64,000 nt of DNA, from NCBI GenBank assembly GCA_037445555.1, contig JBBIKG010000001.1, forward strand, positions 115,527 through 179,526, in the 5' to 3' direction. The stretch is from JAAYJT01 sp037445555 (GTDB taxonomy: Bacteria; Bacteroidota; Bacteroidia; Bacteroidales; JAAYJT01). A program made the translations under genes and the position numbers. This document shows, one piece after another, positions 31,545 to 40,800 of the stretch (its first letter is position 1; each line of letters opens with the position of its first letter). The notes beneath the pieces were generated by a model. That model searched no databases. It was given only the letters and a program-made list of their open reading frames with translations, and was not told the DNA's origin.

Positions 31545-34500
31545 TTACGACCCATTGTGGAGCATTGCTTGAAACTCTTCTTCAAATAACCGTTGTATGC
31601 TGTCACATCCATTATCAAACATCCTGTTCGGGTTGTCCGTATCGGTGTATCTGAATTCGAACCCGCATTCAACCACTGTGTGTTTTAGAATCCCGAACAT
31701 TTCGTTCAGTGCATCCGTTGGTGAGTGAATACTGTTAAAGCCGAATTTTTCAAGTATGCCTGAAATTTGCCGCCATGAAGCATGAGCTGTCCTTGCAGGA
31801 AGTGCAGGTTGTATCAACTGTATCATCTTGAGTGTGTTCGTGAAGCTTCCTCCGCTTTCGGACGGAAGAGTGGAAGGAAGTACCAGGTTGGCTTCCATGG
31901 CGGTGGGTGTCATAAAAAAATCTTGCACCGAGACGAATGAAGCATTTTGCAGGTAACTTGCCACTTGGGTCTTTTCAATGGCACAACCCACAGGATCTTC
32001 ACCAAAGATGAAAATATTCCTGTGAGCGTTTTCTTTCAGGTGAGTCAGCGAACATGTGCTTCCAACTGGTAATTGGCTCACATTCCACAGGTCAGCAAGT
32101 GAGCTTCGGTATTTTTCGTCATTCATACTCCAGGTACCCGGGCCAAATGAAGGGTGTATGCCCATGTCGAACACACCTTGACTGTTGTTTTTCTCCTTAA
32201 GTGCCATTAGCCCATTAGCGGTTTTGCCAAGTTTCCCGGTAATCATGGCCAGGTTATGCAATTCCTGGCAGGCACGCGACGAAAGTTCTTTTTCAGAGTA
32301 CAGGATAACGGCATTGATCTCATTATTATAGTCAATAACCCATTTAGCCAGCATATTTTCGTCGGCGATACCCGATAGCCTGATTTGCTCTTGATAATTT
32401 TCGGCCAGCAGCTTCTTCTTGTATTCTTCAAATCCTGAGCAGTTATCGCGTATGAACAAGCTGTTTTCGAGATTGAGTTTCAGCAAGTAATGGTTGGCGG
32501 ATTTAAGGAAATGATAATAGGATTTTATTTTAATTACATGATCCGATTTCCTGAACATTCTACTTTTTCCCCTGGTGGTTATGGATTCGATAGGAGTGCA
32601 ATTGCGACTTCTGATACTGTTCAGCATGTAGCCAGCTACAGCATTGTCATCACTTATTTCTGATCCGAACAGGATGAACCTGGAAGCACCTTCCAACTCG
32701 TCAAACGAAGTGTTGGCTCTTGAATTCCAAATATATCCCTGGCCTCGTCCGAGGTAATGAAAACTGCTGATGTTATTGGTTTTTGCTCCAACCCTGGCCA
32801 ATTTCTGGATCAGATAAAGTTCTTCATTCGTTAAGCGGGCGCCTGCAAAAAACGCATTTTGGTCAGGTTCCACAGCTTTGATTTTCTCAGCTATTAGTTC
32901 ATATGCATCCTCAAAACTGATTGGTCTGAAGTCTCCGTTCACTTTGAGCATAGGCTGGGTAATCCGACCCTGGTGATTGATATAGCGGTATCCAAATTTG
33001 CCGAAGCGACAGATGTTGGCGTCCTTATTCACTAATCCTGGCTTTCCCGCAGCCTGCATAATAAATCCGTCGCGATGCTGCAGGGTAAGATTGCAACCTA
33101 TTGAGCAATAGGTACAGATAGTGTCGGCTTCATCCGTATTTACAGGACCCGGCTTGAATGGTACATTTTCAGTCAATGCTCCGGTGGGGCATGCCGACAG
33201 GCACAGTCCGCACGACTCGCAAGTGGTGTGCTGTAACGGAAGACCCATGCTGGGGGCTACATAAGTATCAAACCCGCGATTGATCAGTCCAAGAGCCGAG
33301 GCCCCAACCACCTGTTCGCAGATTCGAACACATCTGGAGCACAGAATACATTTGTTATTGTCAATTTCGATATACGGGTGCCTGTAATCGACCGGGTGTT
33401 CTTTATAATCCCCCTCATAACGCTTCTGCTCAGCAGTGTAATCAGTGCTTAGTTTTTTAAGGTCGCAGGTGAAATATGCTACACATCCACACTCCAGACA
33501 TCGCTGGCTTTCGGAAGATGCTTCCTGTCCGTTCTCGTATCCCAGCTCAACCTCCCTAAAATTAAGTCTTTCGTAAGGGGGCAAGGTGGGCATTTCATGT
33601 CTATGCTGTTTCTGGTAAAGTCCTTTGTATTCTTCGCTTTTTTGTTCTTTAAAATTGTCTTTTTTGCTGAGGAATTCTTTAGGCATGGGTGTCACGGGTA
33701 ATCCATGCAAGTATTGATTACAGCTGTGAGCGGCTATTCGAGCCTGGGCAATGGCTTCGATAAGTGTGGCCGGTCCGGTAACTCCGTCGCCGGCTGCAAA
33801 CACCGACGGAATACCCGTCTGTAAGGTGTTCTTTTCCGCAACAATATCTCCCCATTTATTGACCGCCAGCTTTCCGCTGTTGCTATACGTGTTTATGTCG
33901 TCGATAAAATTCACGTCGGTTTTTTGACCAATGGCGGCTAGCATATAGTCTAGTTCGATATCAAATTCCGACCCTTCCATCGGTAATGGGCGTCGTCGTC
34001 CGGATGCATCCGGCTCACCAAGTTCCATCCTGATACATGTCACTGATTTCATCAGACCCTGCTCGTCTTTATTTATTTTGACGGGATTCGTTAAGAACAG
34101 ATATTCAACCCCTTCTAGTTTCGATTCGTGTATTTCAATGGGGTTGGCCGGCATTTCGTTCTCGGTTCTCCTGTAGATTACATAAACTTTGGAAGCCCCA
34201 CACCGGATACTTGTGCGGCAACAATCCATGGCCGTATTTCCGCCACCTACCACCGCTACAGTTTTGCCTCTGAAGTCCATTTTATGGCCGGTGAGTTCCA
34301 TTTGTTTCAGAAAATCGATCCCTGACAGCACGTTCCCAGCGTCATCGCCCTCGCATCCCACGTGGGTGCCCTTTTGTGACCCGATGGCAAGTATTACAGC
34401 ATCGAAGTCGTTCCGTAAGGTTTCGTAGCTTATGTTGTCGCCCAGACGTTGGTTATAATATATGCGCGCACCCAGTTTGGTGATGCCATCGATTTCTTTT

Positions 34501-35252
34501 TGAAGAAGGTCGTTTGGAAGGCGGTATTCCGGAATTCCATAGCGCAACCAGCCCCCGGCTTTTGGCGCTGCTTCGAAGATATCCGCGCCGTGTCCTTCTT
34601 TTCGTAGAAAAAAGGCAGCCGACAAGCCTGCCGGGCCTGCCCCGATGATGGCTACTTTTTTTCCTGTCGAAGGTTTTAATAAAGGTTTGTAAGGCTCAGT
34701 CGATTCTAGGTCACGATCGCTGGCAAATCGTTTTAGGTAGTCGATGCCTACGGCGGCGCCTTCGTCGAGAAGGTTTCGCCGGCATGCCACCTCGCAAGGT
34801 CGTACACACACCCGGCCGCACACCGCTGGCAGCGGATTGGTTTCCTTTATTATTGCGACTGCTTCGCTGTACATTCCTTTTTCTATCATAGAAATATAGC
34901 CCTGAACATCAACGCCTGCCGGGCAAGTCTGTTTGCAGGGACCAATACAATCGGCATAATGGTTGCTAAGCAGCAGGTCGAGGGCTGCCTTACGCGCCGC
35001 GCGGGTTTTCTCATTATCAGTATGTATCGCCATGCCTTCGTTCAGGAGGGTACTGCAGGAGGGTTGCATATTGCGCATTCCCTCAACTTCGACCACACAC
35101 ACATAGCACGATGAGTAAGGTTCAAGCCGTGGGTCGTGGCAGAGTGTTGGAATATAAATGCCGTGGCGCTGCGCCAGTTGCAGAATGGTCTCGTTTTTGT
35201 GCCCCTCAACTTTTTCGCCATTGAGTATTATGTTAACGCGTTCGGTCATCAT
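31545..35252 (-). CDS. GltD/NfnB-like NAD(P)H oxidoreductase fused to ferredoxin domains and a degenerate molybdopterin-oxidoreductase domain
   Basis: A 1235-residue soluble protein. Domains in order: [2Fe-2S] ferredoxin (4-90; Cys38, 49, 52, 66); GltD-type Cys cluster region (Cys102, 106, 110, 145, 149, 153, 157); FAD domain (GAGPAG at 204-209); NAD(P) domain (GGGNTA at 336-341); two [4Fe-4S] ferredoxin motifs (about 635-645 and 678-688); and a formate-dehydrogenase/NuoG-like domain with its own [4Fe-4S] ligands (Cys713, 716, 720, 748). The place of the catalytic Cys/Sec of formate dehydrogenase (after TNN, about 826-836) reads ISSFHYLGRGQ, with no Cys. The C-terminal molybdopterin-binding domain also seems missing. 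With the NuoE- and NuoF-like genes upstream it resembles a transhydrogenase of the Nfn/Stn kind rather than a formate dehydrogenase. Databases often label such proteins as formate dehydrogenase alpha. Confidence 0.85.
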   Translation of the reverse strand: MMTERVNIILNGEKVEGHKNETILQLAQRHGIYIPTLCHDPRLEPYSSCYVCVVEVEGMRNMQPSCSTLLNEGMAIHTDNEKTRAARKAALDLLLSNHYADCIGPCKQTCPAGVDVQGYISMIEKGMYSEAVAIIKETNPLPAVCGRVCVRPCEVACRRNLLDEGAAVGIDYLKRFASDRDLESTEPYKPLLKPSTGKKVAIIGAGPAGLSAAFFLRKEGHGADIFEAAPKAGGWLRYGIPEYRLPNDLLQKEIDGITKLGARIYYNQRLGDNISYETLRNDFDAVILAIGSQKGTHVGCEGDDAGNVLSGIDFLKQMELTGHKMDFRGKTVAVVGGGNTAMDCCRTSIRCGASKVYVIYRRTENEMPANPIEIHESKLEGVEYLFLTNPVKINKDEQGLMKSVTCIRMELGEPDASGRRRPLPMEGSEFDIELDYMLAAIGQKTDVNFIDDINTYSNSGKLAVNKWGDIVAEKNTLQTGIPSVFAAGDGVTGPATLIEAIAQARIAAHSCNQYLHGLPVTPMPKEFLSKKDNFKEQKSEEYKGLYQKQHRHEMPTLPPYERLNFREVELGYENGQEASSESQRCLECGCVAYFTCDLKKLSTDYTAEQKRYEGDYKEHPVDYRHPYIEIDNNKCILCSRCVRICEQVVGASALGLINRGFDTYVAPSMGLPLQHTTCESCGLCLSACPTGALTENVPFKPGPVNTDEADTICTYCSIGCNLTLQHRDGFIMQAAGKPGLVNKDANICRFGKFGYRYINHQGRITQPMLKVNGDFRPISFEDAYELIAEKIKAVEPDQNAFFAGARLTNEELYLIQKLARVGAKTNNISSFHYLGRGQGYIWNSRANTSFDELEGASRFILFGSEISDDNAVAGYMLNSIRSRNCTPIESITTRGKSRMFRKSDHVIKIKSYYHFLKSANHYLLKLNLENSLFIRDNCSGFEEYKKKLLAENYQEQIRLSGIADENMLAKWVIDYNNEINAVILYSEKELSSRACQELHNLAMITGKLGKTANGLMALKEKNNSQGVFDMGIHPSFGPGTWSMNDEKYRSSLADLWNVSQLPVGSTCSLTHLKENAHRNIFIFGEDPVGCAIEKTQVASYLQNASFVSVQDFFMTPTAMEANLVLPSTLPSESGGSFTNTLKMIQLIQPALPARTAHASWRQISGILEKFGFNSIHSPTDALNEMFGILKHTVVECGFEFRYTDTDNPNRMFDNGCDSIQRLFEEEFQAMLHNGS

Positions 35253-35340
35253 ATTTAGTTTTTGGGTAGCAGTGACTGTTTGAAACTATTAAACTCTGGA
35301 GTCGGTCAAAGAAATTAACATGTATTGTATTAATATCTGT

Positions 35341-37119
35341 TCAGGAAAGGACAATAGCAACGAACTTACATTTACTGTAGCACACACCGCAACGAATGCA
35401 GGTTTCCTGATTGATGTAATGAATCTGTTTCCGATCGCCGCTGATGGCATCAGCCGGGCAGTTCTTGGCACATACGGTGCAACCGGTACAGGTATCGGGA
35501 TTCACTTTGTAGGTGATAAGTTTCTTGCAAACGAGCGCCGGGCATTTCTTGTCTCGAATATGGGCCATGTATTCGTCTCTGAAATAGCGTATGGTCGTCA
35601 ACACCGGGTTTGGTGCCGTTTGTCCGAGCCCGCAGAGTGAGTTTTCTTTGATTTTATCAGCCAGATCTTCGAGCAGCTCAATATCACCTTCCCTTCCATC
35701 TCCCTCAGTGATGCGGGTAAGGGTTTCAAGCATCCGCTTGGTGCCTATTCGGCAGAATGTGCATTTGCCGCATGATTCTTTTTGGGTGAAGTCAAGGAAA
35801 AACCTGGCCACATCAACCATGCAGGTCGATTCGTCCATCACCACCATGCCGCCGGAACCCATAATGGCGCCGGTGGCATTTACCGAGTCGTAGTCAATGA
35901 GCGTATCGCTGAGATATTCAGGTATGCAACCACCCGAAGGCCCTCCGAGCTGAACGGCCTTGAAGCGCTTATTGTCTTTTATGCCTCCTCCAAGCTTGAA
36001 GATGATGTCACGAATGGTTATGCCCATGGGTACTTCAACCAACCCGGAGCGTTGGATCTTTCCGGCGAGGGCGAATACTTTGGTTCCCTTGCTTTTTTCA
36101 GTGCCGTAGCTGGCAAATGCGTTGGCCCCGTTAAGTAAAATCCACGGAATGTTGGCAAAGGTTTCGACATTGTTGATATTGGTTGGATTCTTCCATAATC
36201 CCGATACGGCAGGGAAGGGGGGGCGTTTGCGCGGCATGCCCCGCTTACCTTCGACCGAGGCGATCAGCGCCGTTTCTTCTCCGCAAACAAAGGCTCCAGC
36301 GCCTTCTTTGATGCTGATATCGAAATTAAAATCTTGTATGCCGGCAACATTATAGCCGAGGAATTTTTTTCCCCTTGCCTGTTCGATGGCAATATTCAAT
36401 CGTTTTATCGCCAGTGGATATTCGGCCCTGCAATAGATCACTCCTTCGGATGCTCCAATAGCATAAGCAGCGATAATCATTCCTTCAATTACCGAATGCG
36501 GGTCGCCCTCCAGGAGCGAACGATCCATAAAAGCTCCCGGGTCGCCTTCGTCGGCATTGCAGATGATGTATTTTTCCTCGCTGGAGCTGTTGGAAGCAAA
36601 CCGCCATTTTAACCCTGTTAGAAATCCTCCGCCTCCGCGCCCACGAAGACCGCTATCCAGAATGTACTGAATAATTTCCTGTGAAGCAATCTTGTCTGCA
36701 TAAATCTTGGCTAGGGCGGCATACCCGCCTTTAAATACGTACTCGTCAATACTTTCCGGGTCAATATGTCCGCAATTTCGAAGGGCAATCTTCACTTGTC
36801 CATCGATAAACGTGTTGTCGACGGTAGGGAATAGGTCTGTTTTTACAACATATTCCTTCAGCGGGTTGCCCTGATTGATATGCTTTTCAATGATCTCAAC
36901 TGCCCTCTCCTCGTTTACGTCACCATAAAGCATCGAACCCCACTGGTCAATAATTTCGACTAGCGGTTCGCGATAACACATTCCCACGCAGCTCGTTTTC
37001 TTCAATTCTATGTCGAGCTTATCTGCCTCCATGAGGCTTCTGATTTTTTGGAAGGTTTTGTTTGCTCCGGCAGCTATTCCGCAGCTTCCCAATCCAACGA
37101 TGACTTGTGTTTTTTGCAT
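35341..37119 (-). CDS. NuoF/HydB-like NADH-binding flavoprotein subunit
   Basis: A 592-residue iron-sulfur flavoprotein. An N-terminal thioredoxin-like domain (1-90) keeps Cys13, 44 and 48, so only three of the usual four cluster ligands are seen. The FMN/NADH domain has GLRGRGGGGFLTGLKW (about 157-172) and NADEGDPGAFMDR. The SLBB and [4Fe-4S] region has ESCGKCTFCRIG (Cys450, 453, 456) with Cys496. The C-terminus adds a ferredoxin with two CxxCxxCxxxC motifs (Cys544-554 and Cys574-584). This is the layout of HydB in electron-bifurcating hydrogenases and of related NADH modules, longer than complex I NuoF. It lies between the NuoE-like and the GltD-fusion genes in one operon. Confidence 0.9.
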   Translation of the reverse strand: MQKTQVIVGLGSCGIAAGANKTFQKIRSLMEADKLDIELKKTSCVGMCYREPLVEIIDQWGSMLYGDVNEERAVEIIEKHINQGNPLKEYVVKTDLFPTVDNTFIDGQVKIALRNCGHIDPESIDEYVFKGGYAALAKIYADKIASQEIIQYILDSGLRGRGGGGFLTGLKWRFASNSSSEEKYIICNADEGDPGAFMDRSLLEGDPHSVIEGMIIAAYAIGASEGVIYCRAEYPLAIKRLNIAIEQARGKKFLGYNVAGIQDFNFDISIKEGAGAFVCGEETALIASVEGKRGMPRKRPPFPAVSGLWKNPTNINNVETFANIPWILLNGANAFASYGTEKSKGTKVFALAGKIQRSGLVEVPMGITIRDIIFKLGGGIKDNKRFKAVQLGGPSGGCIPEYLSDTLIDYDSVNATGAIMGSGGMVVMDESTCMVDVARFFLDFTQKESCGKCTFCRIGTKRMLETLTRITEGDGREGDIELLEDLADKIKENSLCGLGQTAPNPVLTTIRYFRDEYMAHIRDKKCPALVCKKLITYKVNPDTCTGCTVCAKNCPADAISGDRKQIHYINQETCIRCGVCYSKCKFVAIVLS

Positions 37120-37190
37120 ATACCACGAATTTTATTTTTGGTATGCTTCAGCTTTTTGTTTTCACAAATGCAGCAATAACTTGCGCTGGG

Positions 37191-37709
37191 CTAGTTATTT
37201 TCCCTGATCTTGAGGTTCTTGATTATTTTCACCGCTTCGCTGCCGGTTAGTTTACCGTAAGTCTCTTCGCCGATCATCATTACAGGAGCCAGCGAACAAC
37301 ATCCCAGGCAGGCTACTGATTCAAGCGTAAACAGTCTGTCCTCAGTAGTTTCCCCATCCTTAATTTTTAGCGATTCCTGTATAGCATCGGTGATGGCGTT
37401 GGCATTCTGAACATGACAAGCAGTACCATGGCATACCTTGATGATATGTTTTCCTACCGGGTGCAACCGAAACTGAGCGTAAAAGGTAGCTACTCCGTAA
37501 AGGTTGCTTAAATGAATACCTGTTTCTTCTGAAATTTTTATGAAGGCTTCACGGGGCAGATAGCCAAAAATATCCTGTGTACCTTGAAGCAAAGGAATGA
37601 CATTCCCTTTTTTGTGCCTGTACTTGGTAATGAGTGGGTTGAGTAACCGAACATCAACCGAATCGCCTGATATTTCGGGCCGGTTAGCAGAGATTCGTGC
37701 GATACGCAT
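37191..37709 (-). CDS. NuoE/HydC-like [2Fe-2S] subunit
   Basis: A 172-residue thioredoxin-like protein. The cluster ligands are Cys93 and Cys98 in VCHGTACHV and Cys134 and Cys138 in VACLGCCSLAP. The helical N-terminal part (LLQGTQDIFGYLPREAFIKIS) is typical of NuoE and HydC. It passes electrons between the NADH-binding flavin subunit and the rest of the complex. It is the first gene of the redox operon, 71 bases before the NuoF/HydB-like gene. No membrane subunits of complex I follow. Confidence 0.92.
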   Translation of the reverse strand: MRIARISANRPEISGDSVDVRLLNPLITKYRHKKGNVIPLLQGTQDIFGYLPREAFIKISEETGIHLSNLYGVATFYAQFRLHPVGKHIIKVCHGTACHVQNANAITDAIQESLKIKDGETTEDRLFTLESVACLGCCSLAPVMMIGEETYGKLTGSEAVKIIKNLKIRENN

Positions 37710-37841
37710 AATGGAAGGTTTTAGGGCTTAAAAGTATTAAATGTTGCAATTGAACAATGGCAACACCCTCTATTTAAAAACATTCCAAATAAACCGCGTA
37801 GAAAAGACCAGTGCCGGTGCAATAGTCAGATAATTAATATG

Positions 37842-40800
37842 TTATGAGTCGAGCGTCACCAGCGAAAGCCTTTGCTTTCCGTCCATACGTATTTTAAGAG
37901 GTTTCTCAAACCGAGCATGCCTGAAATATTTGGTGCTCTGGATTAATGGCTGCGAGTCCAGAACTTCCCACCTGAGGAAATTTCCGCTGCTGTCGAAAGG
38001 CAATGAGATATACCCCACATTCATCGAAGTGACGTTGTGGAAAAAATGCGAACCGGAAGACGCGTCCAAAGGAAATCCGTCGAGGCTGGTTTCCACGATG
38101 ACTTTGGCATTGGATATCTGGGGCCATGCCACGGGTATCCCGATCCACCGATCACGGGTTCCCCATCGTCCTGGCCCAATGAGCAAATATTTACGGTCGT
38201 TTTCAATCATTTGGCGATTGAGGAGGTCAATTTCTTCGGCCATTACAATTGTCTGGCTCTTATCAAACACATGGCGGTCGACATAAATAACATCGGTGAT
38301 GTAATCAATCAACCCGTTACCCATACACCTGTCAGATCGAAGTATGAGCTCTTCAGGCTTAATGTCTTGGAGATTGATGTTATAATCTTGTTCAGCGCCG
38401 ATCAAGGGTTTTATCTGCAGCAAATAGAACGAGGCCCGCATATCCCTGTCCTTGTTCAGATCTACCGCGAATTCTATTTCAACCGGTGAACCCAGCGCTT
38501 CCTTCACAACATCGAGCACTGTTTCGATGGTTTTAGCCAGGGGAACATAGTTGTATTTCAGGATGTCGGCAAAATTGATGATGCGGGGACCCGCGGCTGA
38601 CAACCCTGGAGTGATGCGATTATTATTATTGTCATACACCGATGCCAGATGCTTAAGAGTGCCATGTCCCTCCGCCTCACTTACAGGGAGGACTGCCAGC
38701 CCTGCCATGTCCCCTTCAAGTAGTGCAGGGTTCTTTTTGCGAAGGTCCACAGCAATAAAATCGACCTGTGAATTCAAATACTGGTCTTTTGGTGAATTAA
38801 TCTCAGTGTCGGGATACCTAGGCGAAAACCGATAAGCTTTTTCTCCTTCAACCACATACTTGCCAAGTCCCAGGGCAGCGATAGCAAAACCTTCTTCGGG
38901 CTTCATGTGGGCAAAAGGGTAATAATTGTACGACTGGGCGACACCGCTCACATGGGGATAGAAGTAGTCACCAAATCGATTTCCTACTACTTCCTGCAGC
39001 ACCACGGCCATCTTCTCTTCATCGAGCCGATAATTTACGGCTTCGATATATCCTCTCGCCACTGGTGAATACACGGAGGCATACACTAGCTTAATGGCAT
39101 TGGCAGCCTGTTCAACACGCATGTTGAGGTCGGGATGGTTGTTTGGAAGCAGATAGGTTTCGAAAATTCCCGCAAAAGGCTGAGTCAGACTGTCCTCGAA
39201 AAGGCCTGAGGAGCGGATTGCAATAGGCTTGCGGAGGTGCCTGAGGACAATCTTAAGACGCTTCATAAGCGTCTCGGTAAGCCTGGCCTCGATAAAGATA
39301 CGTTTAATCTCTTCGTACGGAACCCCGTCGAACACTACTTTATGCAAATTGTTCCGCTCCAGGTAATATTCAAATTCAGTGGTTCCGATGACCAGGGTGA
39401 CAGGAGCCCGTACATGAATATTGGGAATATGCTGGTAAAAGTTATAGTTGAAAATCAACGTGTTGATAAATGCCACCCCCCTGCCTTTTCCGCCAAGCGA
39501 CCCATCCATCAGGCTCACGATATTTGATTCATCGGGTATTGCCGATTCTTCGAAGGGAATGATCTTTCCGCGGTTCTGTTCGTTTCTGAACTGTTGGATT
39601 ACTTCGATCAGGTAAGCACGCAGGCTCTGAGGCGAGTCGAAGTCATGCGCTTTCAACGGGTTAATGATCTTAGCCACTTGGATCTCGCCGCGAGCCATCA
39701 ACCACAGCGAAAAATGATCCTTGCGGGCATGATAAAGCAGTGACTCGTCGGGAATAGTTTGCAGATGGGATTCAAATTCGCGCAGTGATTTGGCCACAGC
39801 AATCTGCGTTCCTGACTCATTACGGTAAATAAAATTGCCAAACCCAAGATAGTGTGCAATGAAGGAACGAAAATCCTGCGTGAGGCTCTCTGAATTCTTA
39901 TCTATAAAGGTGGCTTTCAGCTCATAAGCCAAGTTTGCATTTTCAGCATCCGACGATTGTATTACTATTGGCAGCTCGGGTTTTCGTTGCCTGATATAGG
40001 ACGCTAGGCTTACACCGGCATTCTCGTCGAGCCTTCCGGCGCGCTCGTACTTAACATCTGTGATCAGGCAAAGGAGAAATTCACGGTATTTATCCAGTAT
40101 CTCGACAGCCTCCTCGTAGTCGGAGGCAAGCAGAATCTTAGGCCTGGCCCTCATACGGAGCACTTTGTACAATTCATCTGTACTCACATCATCAATGATT
40201 CGCTTGGTCTGTTCCATCACTATATTGTACAGTATCGGGAGATATCTGGAATAGTACTGCGGACTATCTTCGACCAGGACAATGGCACGCACCATACCCA
40301 CCCGGGTATCATTCTCTACGTTGATACGGTCCTCAAGATGTTTTATCATTGCGAAGAAAACCTGCGATTCGCCATTCCACACGAAGAGCCGGTCAATAAA
40401 CGGGCAGATTTTCTTCTGGTCGGCGAAATATTCAATATCCCGGTTGCCGTTAAGCAAAAAATAGATCGGAATATACGAAAATTCTGTTTTTATCTTTCGG
40501 CTCAGCTCCACAGGTTGTTTTTTATCCACCCCGATCATGAAAATGATCATGTCGTAGTGTTTCGAATTAAGTTCGTGAAACACTTCATCTGCTGAGGAAA
40601 CCCCGGTGATGCGTGGCACCGAGGTGAGGTTGAGCTGGGCATATTCGCCAAGAACATGTTCTGAAAACCTCCCTTCGCGTTCAATGCTGTAAGCATCGTA
40701 GAGATTAGCTACAAGCAGGATCTCTCGAACCTTGAAAGGCATAAGGTCGTGGTACACATCACGGTTTGAGTTGTTTTTATTCAGGAATCGCTGCAGGAGC

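Noticed and set aside
31545..35252. Annotation as formate dehydrogenase alpha subunit
   Set aside because: The catalytic Cys/Sec position is absent and the C-terminal pterin-binding domain appears missing. The GltD-type half and the neighbours point to NAD(P)H/ferredoxin electron transfer.
37191..37709. Part of respiratory complex I
   Set aside because: Only NuoE-, NuoF- and degenerate NuoG-like parts occur, with HydB-type ferredoxin extensions and no membrane subunits in the operon.
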